From: Treponema sp. OMZ 798
GTDB lineage: Bacteria > Spirochaetota > Spirochaetia > Treponematales > Treponemataceae
Direction of reading: 5' to 3'
DNA length: 64,000 nucleotides
Assembly (NCBI RefSeq): GCF_024181385.1
Contig: NZ_CP051305.1
Coordinates: 2,480,001 to 2,544,000, forward strand
The notes under the pieces are model-generated. The model had not been told where the DNA came from and searched no databases. It worked only from the letters and a program-made list of their open reading frames with translations. The translations under genes and the position numbers were made by a program. How positions within the stretch are numbered: the first letter of the stretch is position 1; each line of letters begins with the position of its first letter. Positions 41,997-51,482 of the stretch are shown piece by piece.

Positions 41997-43205
41997 ATGT
42001 TTTTAATAAAAAGTGCTTGGGATAATATTAAGTTTCACAAAAAGCGAAGCATTCTTTCCATATTATTAATTGCAATTGCCTCTGCTGCAATCTTATTATA
42101 CAGAGGATTCGTAGAATATTCAGAACAAGGAATGGCAATAGGTTTTATACAAGAATCGGGGCATATTCAGGCTGCGGTTAAAGATTTTTGGGATAAAAAA
42201 AATACGGCAGATTTAATACTTACATCTAACGATTTGAATAAACTTAAAAATGTTTTTGAAAAAATACCCGAAATAGCAAATTTCGATTCTGTTCTAAATT
42301 TTCAAGGAATAATAGGCACGGAAAATTCTTCTTCAATATTTTGGGGCTCAGGATATGATGAACCTCACTCTTTAGGAGCAGCTGAAGGAGTCCCTGTTTT
42401 TGAAGGAGACAATACCCTTGTTCTCGGAAAAGGTTTATTTAAATCTCTCGGTTTGAATTTGGAAAATGATAATTATGTAAATATAATGTCGTCGATGGGA
42501 GAAGAAGGAATTGCAGCAGGTTCTTTCGAAGTTTCGGGAAATATAGATACAGGAGTTCCCCAAAACGATGCAGGCTTTTTAATTGCTTCCCGAAAAGATA
42601 TTCTCGAATTTTTTGGTATGCCCGATACGGCTTCATATATAAGATTGTACTTAAAAAATGATAAGGATGTTGAAAAAGTTGAAAGTAAATTAAATTCTAT
42701 TTTTAAAGAAAATAATTTAAACTTTGAAGTTAGAAACTGGAAAACGCTTAATCCTTCATGGCATCAGATAAGTAATCTATTTAATGTCCAGTTTACCGTA
42801 ATAAGCGGAATCTTGTGTATTTTAATATTTGTAGCTTTAACACAAAGTCTTTCGGCAAGTTTTATGGAAAGGATAGGCGAATTCGGTACAATGGAAGCCA
42901 TCGGCCTAAAAAAATCCTTGCTTATTTTGGTTTTAATTTTAGAAGTATGCATTTTATCGCTTGCAGGGATTATTGGAGGCGTTTTGCTATCGCAAGCAGG
43001 AAATATTATTACTCAAACCTTTGATATAAAAATGAATCCTCCGGGTTCAACTTCTTATTACTTATTAATTTTTTTTATTACAGCTAAGGCGGTAATAAAA
43101 ACTCAAGTTTTTATATTTTTTACGGCTCTAATTTCGGTTATATATCCGATTTATACTATTAAAAAACATAGCAGTATAAAACTTATAAATTATAATATAA
43201 GTTAG
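41997..43205 (+). CDS. MacB/LolC-type ABC permease
   Basis: A 402-residue permease: N-terminal helix (about 18-38), a ~220-residue periplasmic domain, then three helices with the FtsX signature (SFMERIGEFGTMEAIGLKKS) and a final helix near 380. This four-helix layout is that of LolC/LolE and MacB. It pairs with the ATPase just upstream. GGAG lies 5-6 nt before the ATG. Confidence 0.9.
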   Translation: MFLIKSAWDNIKFHKKRSILSILLIAIASAAILLYRGFVEYSEQGMAIGFIQESGHIQAAVKDFWDKKNTADLILTSNDLNKLKNVFEKIPEIANFDSVLNFQGIIGTENSSSIFWGSGYDEPHSLGAAEGVPVFEGDNTLVLGKGLFKSLGLNLENDNYVNIMSSMGEEGIAAGSFEVSGNIDTGVPQNDAGFLIASRKDILEFFGMPDTASYIRLYLKNDKDVEKVESKLNSIFKENNLNFEVRNWKTLNPSWHQISNLFNVQFTVISGILCILIFVALTQSLSASFMERIGEFGTMEAIGLKKSLLILVLILEVCILSLAGIIGGVLLSQAGNIITQTFDIKMNPPGSTSYYLLIFFITAKAVIKTQVFIFFTALISVIYPIYTIKKHSSIKLINYNIS

Positions 43206-43232
43206 TCAATAAGCTAATCAATGAGGTATAGG

Positions 43233-43973
43233 ATGAATATTAGAAGATACTTTTTACGATTATTTTTTTTAATTTTTTCATTAATTTTATATTCAGAAGA
43301 AAAATTTGATGATGAAGATTATCAATATTTTTTAAAAATCAATTCGGGATATATCGAAGCATCCGAAACTTTTTTAACCGAGCAAGCAATAATAAAATAT
43401 AATAAGGATTTAAAAGAAGAAAGCAGGCTGTCCTCTTATTGCCTTTTTAATAAGAGCGGACAGTTTGTAAGAATAAAATCAAAAAATAAAATACAATATT
43501 TTTTCAGTTCCAACGAAGGATATTGGCTTTACAATAAAAATTTGAAAACACCATTAAAAATATCCGGTGCATATAAAATAGAAGAATTTGAAGTGCAGGA
43601 TATTTTAAAAACCGATTTTAAGAGCAATTATAAAATTATTGAATACAAGAATAATGATTTTATTCTCGAAAAACAAAATTCAAAAGCTTCATATAAATAT
43701 ATTATATTTACAAAAAAAGCTAAAAATATTTTTGAACTCAAATTTACCGATGCAAAACAAACTCCGATAAAAAAATTAGTTTATCATATAGAAAATATAG
43801 ACGGTTATCCTTGTTTTGCTAAAATAGATGTGTACGATATGCTGTTTGAAAAAAATGCTTACAGCTCATGGATTACTATGAGTATTAAAAAGGCCGATAT
43901 ACCCGCATCGCTTTTTTCATACTCTCAATTAAAGCATTTGACTCAAAAGATGGAGAATTTGATAAAAAAATAG
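43233..43973 (+). CDS. LolA-like outer-membrane lipoprotein-sorting protein
   Basis: A 246-residue exported protein with signal sequence (YFLRLFFLIFSLILYSEE) and a beta-rich body resembling the LolA-like family found beside FtsX-type permeases (YWLYNKNLKTPLKISGAYKIEEFEVQDIL..., YPCFAKIDVYDMLF). It may carry a lipid or lipoprotein across the periplasm. I chose the ATG at 43233, with GAGG 6 nt upstream, over the one at 43221, which has none. Confidence 0.75.
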   Translation: MNIRRYFLRLFFLIFSLILYSEEKFDDEDYQYFLKINSGYIEASETFLTEQAIIKYNKDLKEESRLSSYCLFNKSGQFVRIKSKNKIQYFFSSNEGYWLYNKNLKTPLKISGAYKIEEFEVQDILKTDFKSNYKIIEYKNNDFILEKQNSKASYKYIIFTKKAKNIFELKFTDAKQTPIKKLVYHIENIDGYPCFAKIDVYDMLFEKNAYSSWITMSIKKADIPASLFSYSQLKHLTQKMENLIKK

Positions 43974-43981
43974 GGAGAACT

Positions 43982-45013
43982 ATGAAGAAATTTATTTTTT
44001 TTATATTTTGTTTTAGTTTTATAAATCTCCATGCAATCAGTCCCGGTTTTGAATTAAATAACTTAAATGTTTTCCTTAATACCGATGTAAATACTTATGC
44101 ACCTCAAATTATTTCTAACTTAGATACTTCAGCTTTTTTAAATTTTGATTTTGAATTTAAAAATCAGAATTTATTTTTACAACCGGGAGTTTTTTTTAAA
44201 GATGAATTTTCAAGAGATGAATTTAAAAACAAAAAAATTGTAAGACCTTTTTTTAGACGATTGAATTATTCCGCTTTTACCGATTATTTTTCGTTTCAAT
44301 CCGGAAAAGATTTAATTTATTTTGGGGAAGGTATTATTAAAAATTATTTTTATTTAAATATTCCTGAGATGATAAAATCGGATACAGCTTTGTGGTATGT
44401 AAAATTCGATATACCTATAAAAAATTTTATAATAGACTTAGGTTCTGCATTCGACACCCGTTCTGTCGATATTTTTGAAAAGCCTGATTGGTATTCCGTT
44501 TGGACAAAATTTGCATATTCATCATCTTCTTTTTTTATCGGATTGGAATCGGATATGCTCTTTGAACCGGCTAAAAATAATAAAAAAGAATATACACTAA
44601 AAACAGCCTTAGAAGTTTTATTTAATCTTCCTTTAGATTTTAAAATTTATTCCAATGCAGGACTTCCTGTAAAATTTATAAATAAAAAAATTAATGATTG
44701 GGGCGTGCTTGCCGGGATTTCTAAAACATTCCTTGTAAAAGATAATGATTATACTTTTACTTTAATAGCCGAAGGTGCTTATAATTCTAAAGGTATGAAT
44801 TACGGATTTTTTTATAGCACAGGCTTAAAAGATTATGCTCAAATTACTGCCGGTTTACAAGGCTTGCAGGATAAAGAGCTTATGGGAATTATTCAGAGCG
44901 AGTTATTTATTTCGGATTTTAAATTTAAAATAGTATATCTTTCAAAAAATCTTTTAGATAAAAAAGATATACTGAATGGAATATTAAGTTTATCGGTTGT
45001 TTTAAATGATTGA
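43982..45013 (+). CDS. Putative outer-membrane beta-barrel protein
   Basis: A 343-residue exported protein: signal peptide (KKFIFFIFCFSFINLHA), then alternating hydrophobic-polar strands rich in Phe, Tyr and Asn (YSAFTDYFSFQSGKDL, YTFTLIAEGAYNSKG), as expected of a transmembrane barrel. It follows the LolA-like gene by 8 bp. No known family is recognised. It could be the receiver or channel of the system. Confidence 0.65.
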   Translation: MKKFIFFIFCFSFINLHAISPGFELNNLNVFLNTDVNTYAPQIISNLDTSAFLNFDFEFKNQNLFLQPGVFFKDEFSRDEFKNKKIVRPFFRRLNYSAFTDYFSFQSGKDLIYFGEGIIKNYFYLNIPEMIKSDTALWYVKFDIPIKNFIIDLGSAFDTRSVDIFEKPDWYSVWTKFAYSSSSFFIGLESDMLFEPAKNNKKEYTLKTALEVLFNLPLDFKIYSNAGLPVKFINKKINDWGVLAGISKTFLVKDNDYTFTLIAEGAYNSKGMNYGFFYSTGLKDYAQITAGLQGLQDKELMGIIQSELFISDFKFKIVYLSKNLLDKKDILNGILSLSVVLND

Positions 45014-45038
45014 TAAAATTATTTATGATGGAGAAAAG

Positions 45039-46088
45039 ATGAAAAAGATTTTATGTTTGGTTTTTTGTTTTATGATGGCGGCGGGGTTTTCTCAAGACAA
45101 AGAGGAAGTCAAAAAAAATAACGAAGAAGATTTTATAAAAGTTTCCAAATTCAATATTCTTCCGCATTATTTTGGTTTTCCTCTTTCGGTAAAATTCGGA
45201 TGGCTTCATAGAGAAAATAATGTAAGCGTTTTTCCGAATGCAGGCATCTTTTTTTCGGCAGATAACGGGCCGGCAGTCAGTTCTTCTATAGGAATGTTTG
45301 TTCAAAAAGATTTTTTTAAATGGAATATAAATGCTTTTTATGATTTTGTTCCATTTACAATGCACAAAAAAGTTTCGGATCAAATTTTTTATGCAAGAAA
45401 CGATTTTATATTTGTTATAAACAAATTAAAATTTTCTTTTCCTGCCCGTGTAGGAAGAAGGAATGTTAATGAAATAAAATTTAAGAATTCGCAAAATGAA
45501 TTGAAACCGAAAACCGTTACCGAATTATCGCAGGGAATTAGATTTGATGTTTTTCTTGCAGATTTAGGTTATTTTAAAGCGACAACATCTTTTTCTTTTT
45601 TTACCGACTGGATTCCCGAAAGCCGTTTTATTAATTACAGACTTAAATTCGAGCTGCCGGTAACTTTTAAACTGTACTATGTTGATGTAGGCTTTGTTTA
45701 TACATTTTATAATACCGATAGGATAAAGTCTAAGAATGTAAATACCATAACCGATTATGAAATAGAAAAGTCTCAAGAATCGATGACGCGGCGTTTTTCG
45801 TTTAAAGATGTCAAAAAATATTCTTCAATGCATATTTGGGGAACTGAACTTAGATGGTACGCCGCCCGAACTGGTGTTAACTCCAACGGATTTTTTATTT
45901 CAGCCTTCGCTGATGCCGGCTTCGGCTCTAATAAAGAAAAAAAATTAAATCTTATCGCGGAATTCGGCTTAGGAGCAGGTTACACATTATTCGATAATGT
46001 TCCTTTTACATTCCAAGCCGGAGTTAATCAAGACTTTAAGCCTGTCTTTTTCTTGGGCGTAGTGTCCAGAATTATTCAGGGCGTGTGA
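45039..46088 (+). CDS. Putative outer-membrane protein, last gene of envelope operon
   Basis: A 349-residue exported protein: signal peptide (KKILCLVFCFMMAAGFSQ), a short acidic linker and about 300 residues of beta-strand pattern (WNINAFYDFVPFTMHKK, FFISAFADAGFGSNKEKKL) typical of a barrel. GGAG lies 6 nt before the ATG at 45039; an earlier in-frame ATG overlapping the previous gene has no site. It ends the seven-gene unit. Confidence 0.65.
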   Translation: MKKILCLVFCFMMAAGFSQDKEEVKKNNEEDFIKVSKFNILPHYFGFPLSVKFGWLHRENNVSVFPNAGIFFSADNGPAVSSSIGMFVQKDFFKWNINAFYDFVPFTMHKKVSDQIFYARNDFIFVINKLKFSFPARVGRRNVNEIKFKNSQNELKPKTVTELSQGIRFDVFLADLGYFKATTSFSFFTDWIPESRFINYRLKFELPVTFKLYYVDVGFVYTFYNTDRIKSKNVNTITDYEIEKSQESMTRRFSFKDVKKYSSMHIWGTELRWYAARTGVNSNGFFISAFADAGFGSNKEKKLNLIAEFGLGAGYTLFDNVPFTFQAGVNQDFKPVFFLGVVSRIIQGV

Positions 46089-46123
46089 TGTAAATATTTT
46101 TTCAGTTGAATAAGGAGTAAGAG

Positions 46124-46537
46124 ATGGCATTAGTTCATGAGTTTTGTATTATTGAAAATTTGGATGATGTTATTAATATTGATAATCAAGTTGATTTAAA
46201 AAAGGTATATCAATATAGACACATTGCAGTTGATGATGCTATAATCATATATATGTCTAACACTTTGAAATGGTTTATATCTACAAATACAGCAAAGACA
46301 AAAACCACAAAAGGCCTTTTCTATTATGGTATAAGTTTAATAGAATCGGATAATTTAAATACTTTTTTAAAAATTGTTGGCGTATGGAAAGAGTTATTTA
46401 ATTTAGCTCCTGAAGTAAATATAATACCGGAGTTTAATTTTGATAAAAAATATATTTTGCATAAAATAGAAGAATTGATTAAACTTCTAGAATATGCAAG
46501 TACGAATGATAAAATTATTTTACATTGTGGAATTTGA
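46124..46537 (+). CDS. Hypothetical protein, orphan cluster
   Basis: A 137-residue acidic cytoplasmic protein (MALVHEFCIIENLDDVINIDNQVDLKKVYQYRHIAVDDAI...). No motif or membrane segment is visible. Size and context recall immunity proteins that appear as orphans in treponeme genomes, but nothing specific supports this. AAGGAG lies 7 nt before the ATG. Confidence 0.6.
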   Translation: MALVHEFCIIENLDDVINIDNQVDLKKVYQYRHIAVDDAIIIYMSNTLKWFISTNTAKTKTTKGLFYYGISLIESDNLNTFLKIVGVWKELFNLAPEVNIIPEFNFDKKYILHKIEELIKLLEYASTNDKIILHCGI

Positions 46538-46584
46538 AAACACCGGTAAATAATTATTTGCAATTAATAGCAAGAAGGAATAAA

Positions 46585-47181
46585 ATGAAGAAGATTATCT
46601 TCATACTTTTTATATGTTTTACAATATTCTTTGTAGTATCTTGTAAAAATAAAAAACTCAAAACTGTTGATGAATATTTTGCTCTCTATGAATATATTTT
46701 GGAAAAAGGCGAGATTTCAAATTTTATTTCTGATAAAAAACATTTCTCCCGAATGTCTGTAAAAGTTAAGCAAAGAGCTGAAAAAATTTTTGCAGATAAG
46801 ATATTATATGATTTTGAGCATTGGTGGCAAGAAAAAATATTTTGGAAAGCAATATATGATCCTATATTGTTTTCTCATATGGATATTAAGGATAAACAAA
46901 TAATAAGTTCTGATGATGATGTTATTTTAATACTATCTACTGCAAGACATGAATATGATACCGAATTTTATGATAGACTAATTGAATTATCAAATTTACA
47001 TATAACGGATACAAAAAAAATGATTGAAGAAAACAAGCAATTTTATAAAGGTAGAGAATATGCAGTTTTTGATACGAAAGAAAAATATACATTTTCATTT
47101 AATGACGCAGGCAAAATTAATGATGTCAAAATAGAACTATTGGAGGCTGTTTATCGTTATGATAAAAATCGATCTAAATAA
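46585..47181 (+). CDS. Lipoprotein of unknown function
   Basis: A 198-residue lipoprotein with lipobox VVSC at residues 17-20 (MKKIIFILFICFTIFFVVSC) and a helical acidic body. GAAGGA precedes the ATG at 46585; the upstream in-frame start at 46525 overlaps the previous gene and is rejected. Its last 23 bp overlap the next gene, suggesting coupling. No family recognised. Confidence 0.7.
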   Translation: MKKIIFILFICFTIFFVVSCKNKKLKTVDEYFALYEYILEKGEISNFISDKKHFSRMSVKVKQRAEKIFADKILYDFEHWWQEKIFWKAIYDPILFSHMDIKDKQIISSDDDVILILSTARHEYDTEFYDRLIELSNLHITDTKKMIEENKQFYKGREYAVFDTKEKYTFSFNDAGKINDVKIELLEAVYRYDKNRSK

Positions 47182-47881
47182 TTTTTTTAAACTTATAAAT
47201 ATTTTAATTTTGCTTAATAGTCTGTTTATTTTAACCGGACTTCTTAAGGCTTTACTTGCAGGCAGAACAGAACTTATCTTTTATCTATTCATGTATAATA
47301 TTGATACTGTAAGCATTCAATGGTATATTATTTCATTACTTTTAACCATAGAACTTGTTTATTATAAAAAAGGAAAGATACGTAAAAGCGTATTTATTAC
47401 CTCGATTATTATAGCAGTAATAAATTTTTATCTTGTATATTTATGTATGTTTATTCACACGCCTAACGGTTTTGATTATAATGATTTTCTATATGCTTCA
47501 AGACGATTTTTTTATCTTCCAATATCATTTTTTGATTCAAAAGAAGTTATTATAAATATCAGTACTGCTATTCTTGTACAATTATTTTGTTTGTTTGCCG
47601 GTTTTAAAATAAAAATTAAAAAGAAATTAAAAAGAGTTAAGGTAAATATTTTATCAGCCGGAATTAAAACTATTGTGCTGTATATTACATTTTTAATTAC
47701 TATTCTGCTGATTATTACTATGACCCTGGGAAGAGAAGTTGAAATAGATATTTTTAATTTAAACATCTCTCTTCTTTTTCTTTCTCTTGCTTGTTTACCA
47801 TTTGCTTTTATAATAGAATTTCTGATAGATGCAATCATTGAAAAACAGGGAAAAGCAACAGGCGATAAATGGAATAAGTAA
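47159..47881 (+). CDS. Integral membrane protein of unknown function
   Basis: A 240-residue protein with about six membrane helices (near residues 8-28, 45-62, 76-98, 128-145, 170-192 and 200-222) and basic cytoplasmic loops. It shares 23 bp with the lipoprotein gene before it, and GGAGG lies 12 nt upstream of the ATG. No family is recognised. Confidence 0.65.
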   Translation: MIKIDLNNFFKLINILILLNSLFILTGLLKALLAGRTELIFYLFMYNIDTVSIQWYIISLLLTIELVYYKKGKIRKSVFITSIIIAVINFYLVYLCMFIHTPNGFDYNDFLYASRRFFYLPISFFDSKEVIINISTAILVQLFCLFAGFKIKIKKKLKRVKVNILSAGIKTIVLYITFLITILLIITMTLGREVEIDIFNLNISLLFLSLACLPFAFIIEFLIDAIIEKQGKATGDKWNK

Positions 47882-47894
47882 AGAAGAGGTAATA

Positions 47895-48113
47895 ATGAAT
47901 AATTTTTTATTTGATAAAATATTATTAGGGATAGGTATTTTAATACAAGTTAGATTGTTGATCTATTTTTTATCTAGAGGCTTTAAAAATGTTAATGAAA
48001 AATACAAAAACGATGAGAAAAAACGAAAAGTAAATATTTTTTTAGGATGGTTCTTTTTTGTGTGGCTAATTTTAGGAACTATAGGAAGCATTATTATAAT
48101 AATTTTATTTTAA
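47895..48113 (+). CDS. Small two-helix membrane protein
   Basis: A 72-residue protein with one helix near each end (FDKILLGIGILIQVRLLIYFL and IFLGWFFFVWLILGTIGSIII) joined by a highly charged loop (KYKNDEKKRK). AAGAGG is 6 nt before the ATG at 47895. It is 13 bp after the previous membrane protein and probably cotranscribed. Function unknown. Confidence 0.6.
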   Translation: MNNFLFDKILLGIGILIQVRLLIYFLSRGFKNVNEKYKNDEKKRKVNIFLGWFFFVWLILGTIGSIIIIILF

Positions 48114-48150
48114 ATTATAAACATTCTTAAAATTTAGAAAAAGCAAGAGG

Positions 48151-48179
48151 TTGAAAATTTTTACAATTTCTGCTATCAT
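48151..48179 (+). promoter_or_regulatory. thyX promoter predicted to give a leaderless mRNA
   Basis: TTGAAA (48151-48156), 17 nt, TATCAT (48174-48179), then six bases (TACACT) and the ATG at 48186. No ribosome site is present. Confidence 0.7.
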
Positions 48180-48185
48180 TACACT

Positions 48186-49022
48186 ATGGCACATTGTATA
48201 GCTCCGGAAGCGGAAAAAATTTTGGATAAAGAGTTTAAGGTTCTTGATAAAGGTTTTATCAGATTGGTGGATTATATGGGTACTGATGCCCGCATAGTGC
48301 AGGCAGCCCGTGTTTCTTATGGAGAAGGCACTAAAACCGTACGGGAAGATGCCGCTTTAATAGACTACCTTTTGCGGAATAAGCATACCTCTCCATTTGA
48401 ACAGGTGGTTTTTACCTTTCATGTAAAGCTGCCCATTTTTGTAGCCCGCCAGTGGATTAGGCACAGAACAGCCCGTCTGAACGAAATTTCCGGACGGTAT
48501 TCCATCTTAAAAGCAGAGTTTTATGTACCCGACGGAAAGGATATCTCCTTGCAAAGCAGCGACAATAAACAAGGCCGAATGAGTGAGGCCGTTTCTCAAG
48601 ACCTTCAAAATGAAGTTATAAGCTCTTTGCAAAAACAACAAGAAGAAGTTTATGACGGCTACTGTAAATTACTCGATAAAAATATAGCAAGGGAACTTGC
48701 CAGAATCAATCTCCCTCTTTCTACTTATACCGAATGGTATTGGCAAATAGACCTGCACAATCTTTTCCATTTTTTGCGGCTGCGCATGGATGCTCATGCA
48801 CAAAAAGAAATCAGAGACTATGCCGAAGTTATGTTTGAAATTTGTAAAACTGTAGCACCTCTTGCCTGCGCTTCTTTTGAACGCCATGAAAAAAACGGAG
48901 TAAATTTTTCTGCAGAAGAACTTGAAGCTATACATAATTTGATAGCCGGAAAAGAAAGCGGGTTAAAAGGTAAAGAGCTTGAGCGTTTTAACGAAAAACT
49001 TAAGAGCGGAAGACAAGTATAA
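48186..49022 (+). CDS. thyX: Flavin-dependent thymidylate synthase
   Basis: A 278-residue enzyme making dTMP from dUMP using methylene-tetrahydrofolate, FAD and NADPH. The ThyX motif RHR-x7-S is present as RHRTARLNEISGRYS, with RQWIRHR before it. This replaces ThyA, consistent with host-associated spirochaetes. The start follows a promoter by 6 nt with no Shine-Dalgarno. It precedes the potassium-channel gene by 18 bp. Confidence 0.96.
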   Translation: MAHCIAPEAEKILDKEFKVLDKGFIRLVDYMGTDARIVQAARVSYGEGTKTVREDAALIDYLLRNKHTSPFEQVVFTFHVKLPIFVARQWIRHRTARLNEISGRYSILKAEFYVPDGKDISLQSSDNKQGRMSEAVSQDLQNEVISSLQKQQEEVYDGYCKLLDKNIARELARINLPLSTYTEWYWQIDLHNLFHFLRLRMDAHAQKEIRDYAEVMFEICKTVAPLACASFERHEKNGVNFSAEELEAIHNLIAGKESGLKGKELERFNEKLKSGRQV

Positions 49023-49040
49023 AACAAAAGGAACAGACAA

Positions 49041-50765
49041 ATGAGGAAGCGGGATTACTTTGTCGTTGCGGCTTTCGCTTTAAGCCTTGTTCTTTTATTT
49101 TTACAGCAATTTTATTCAAAAACTACTTCTGAAATTATTCTCCACATAATAGACATTATTATCCTTATCTCTGTACTTGCCGAAACCTTTTTTGCTATCA
49201 GACAAGAAAAGTATATACGCAAATATTTTCAAAATAATCTTGTAGACTTTTTAGCAATATTAATATTCACTACCGTATTTATTGTTTTTAAGATACAAAT
49301 AAGTCTTAACAATAATGCAGAAGAATTAAATATTGTTTTTGATATTTTTAAAAACATATTTTTATTCGGAAAAATAATTAGATTAATAAGCAAGAGAGCC
49401 GGCTTAACTGCAAAAATTATTTCAAATCCTGCACAAACTTTGATTATTTCTTTTTTTATGGTTATAATCATCGGCAGTTTTTTACTTATGCTTCCTGCTG
49501 CTTCTGCAAACGGTAAACCTTTAAACTTTTTAACAACACTTTTTACCTCCGCATCTGCCGTATGCGTTACAGGCCTAAGCGTAATAGATGTTTCTTCCGA
49601 ACTTACCATAGTAGGAAAATTTATTTTGATTGTTTTAATTCAAGTCGGCGGTTTAGGAATAATGGTTTTTTCATTTTTCGGAATGCTTGCCTTCCGGAAA
49701 AAAATGACTGTCAGTGAAAAACTTACAATCTCTTACATGGTGAGCGAAGATGACATGTCTAACCTTTTTAAAACATTAAGGGTAATTGTCTTATCTACTT
49801 TTTTTATAGAAACCTTAAGTGCAGCATTTTTATTTATAGGCTTTTCACGTATTTTAGGATTCAATCTTAAAGCCCTAGGTTTTGCATTTTTTCATGCAAT
49901 ATCCGCATTTTGTAATGCGGGGTTTGCTCTTTTTTCAAACAACTTGGAATCTTTTACCTCCGATATTATTATAAACCTCACAATAGGTTTTACAATAATT
50001 TTAGGCGGAATAAGTTTTGCCGTTATTTATGATGTTTTGGCTAAGGTTAAAACAAATATAACAAATAAGTTTTTGAAGAAAAAAAAGAGCGATTATTTAA
50101 TGTCGGTAAATACAAAAATGATTTTAAGCCTTACAGTTTTTATTCTTTTTATTTCTTTTGCTCTTTTTTATTTACTTGAGCACCGCAATACTATGAAAGA
50201 ATTATCAGTGGGAAGTCAATACCTTGCAAGTTTTTTTCAAGCTATAACATTGCGAACTGCAGGCTTTTCTACGGTTTCATTTATGAATTTAACAAATGCA
50301 ACCTTACTTTTTATGATATTTATAATGTTCATGGGAGGAGCTGCAGGAAGTACAGCCGGAGGAATTAAGCTTAACACTATTGCGGTGGTGTTTGCTTTTT
50401 TTAGATCATTTTTAAAAAATCAAAAAACAGTTGTAATCAAAAATATTTCGGTACCTGAGGATCAGGTAAAAAAAGCTTTTTTAATTTTCGGCTTCGGACT
50501 CGCAGCAATTTCAGTTGGAATTTTTTTATTGACAATTACTGAAAGTCTTCCTTTTTTAGCATTATTGTTTGAAACCGTATCAGCCTTTGCAACAGTAGGT
50601 CTTTCTACGGGAGTAACCGCCGCTCTTTCACCAGCCGGAAAAATCGTAATAATAATTTTAATGTTCATCGGAAGGGTCGGTCCTTTAACTTTTTTAACTG
50701 CGGCCGGCACAAAACAAAAGAATGACGATATAGAATATCCTTATGGAAATATAGCTATAGGATAA
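49041..50765 (+). CDS. KtrB/TrkH-type potassium transporter with N-terminal extension
   Basis: A 574-residue channel-like K+ (Na+-coupled) transporter. Four pore loops with filter glycines are visible: AVCVTGLSVID, AFCNAGFALF, LRTAGFSTVSF and AFATVGLSTGV. The core begins near residue 130. The first ~130 residues add about four extra helices, including NLVDFLAILIF and a basic LFGKIIRLISKR, reminiscent of a voltage-sensor or ion-transport domain. It is followed 14 bp later by its regulatory subunit, forming a two-gene K+ uptake unit. AAAGGA precedes the ATG. Confidence 0.92.
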   Translation: MRKRDYFVVAAFALSLVLLFLQQFYSKTTSEIILHIIDIIILISVLAETFFAIRQEKYIRKYFQNNLVDFLAILIFTTVFIVFKIQISLNNNAEELNIVFDIFKNIFLFGKIIRLISKRAGLTAKIISNPAQTLIISFFMVIIIGSFLLMLPAASANGKPLNFLTTLFTSASAVCVTGLSVIDVSSELTIVGKFILIVLIQVGGLGIMVFSFFGMLAFRKKMTVSEKLTISYMVSEDDMSNLFKTLRVIVLSTFFIETLSAAFLFIGFSRILGFNLKALGFAFFHAISAFCNAGFALFSNNLESFTSDIIINLTIGFTIILGGISFAVIYDVLAKVKTNITNKFLKKKKSDYLMSVNTKMILSLTVFILFISFALFYLLEHRNTMKELSVGSQYLASFFQAITLRTAGFSTVSFMNLTNATLLFMIFIMFMGGAAGSTAGGIKLNTIAVVFAFFRSFLKNQKTVVIKNISVPEDQVKKAFLIFGFGLAAISVGIFLLTITESLPFLALLFETVSAFATVGLSTGVTAALSPAGKIVIIILMFIGRVGPLTFLTAAGTKQKNDDIEYPYGNIAIG

Positions 50766-50779
50766 GGGAGGAAAATATT

Positions 50780-51472
50780 ATGGAAACAAATAAAAACTTT
50801 GCTGTCATAGGTTTGGGAGAATTCGGATCAAGGATTTGTGAAGTTCTTGTAGACGGAGGAGCTTCAGTAGTGGCCTTTGATCATGATATTCAAGCAGTGG
50901 AAAGAATAAAAAAAATTGTTCCTGCAGCGATGCTTGTAGAAACAACAAATGAAGAAGCTCTTTTAAAAGCGCCCTTAGATGATGTAGAAGTTGCCATCGT
51001 AGCTATCGGCAATAATATAGAAGCAAGCGTTTTAACTACAACTCTTTTAAAACAAAGAGACATTCCCTATGTTTTAGCCCGTGCCGTTTCACCTCTTCAT
51101 GCAACCGTTCTAAGAAGAGTCGGAGCGAACGAAGTTTTAAATATTGAAATATCGGCTGCAACAAGAATTGCAAGACGCCTTATTTCTCCCGATGTAATGG
51201 ATTCAATTACGGTTACAAAAGATTTTTCGATAAGAGAAATTATTGTTCCGAAATTTTTTATCGGAAAAACCGTGGGCGCTCTTGCTTTAAAAGAAAAGTT
51301 CAATATAAATCTGATTTCCCTTGTAAGAATGGATTTGGATATAGATTCGGTTGGCAACCCCGTCAAACAGGAAGCTATGCATTATCCTGAAGATGATTTT
51401 GAGTTGAGAGAAGGTGACAAACTTTTTTTGATAGGCTCAAATATAAAGCTTGAAGAATTTAGAAATATGTAA
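50780..51472 (+). CDS. KtrA/TrkA-type regulatory subunit
   Basis: A 230-residue cytoplasmic RCK protein: Rossmann motif GLGEFGSRICEVL, acidic VVAFDHD for nucleotide binding, and a C-terminal TrkA-C domain (about 135-228). It forms a ring that gates the upstream channel according to ATP/ADP or cyclic nucleotide binding. AGGGAGG lies 10 nt before the ATG. Confidence 0.93.
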   Translation: METNKNFAVIGLGEFGSRICEVLVDGGASVVAFDHDIQAVERIKKIVPAAMLVETTNEEALLKAPLDDVEVAIVAIGNNIEASVLTTTLLKQRDIPYVLARAVSPLHATVLRRVGANEVLNIEISAATRIARRLISPDVMDSITVTKDFSIREIIVPKFFIGKTVGALALKEKFNINLISLVRMDLDIDSVGNPVKQEAMHYPEDDFELREGDKLFLIGSNIKLEEFRNM

Positions 51473-51482
51473 TGGAGCAAAT

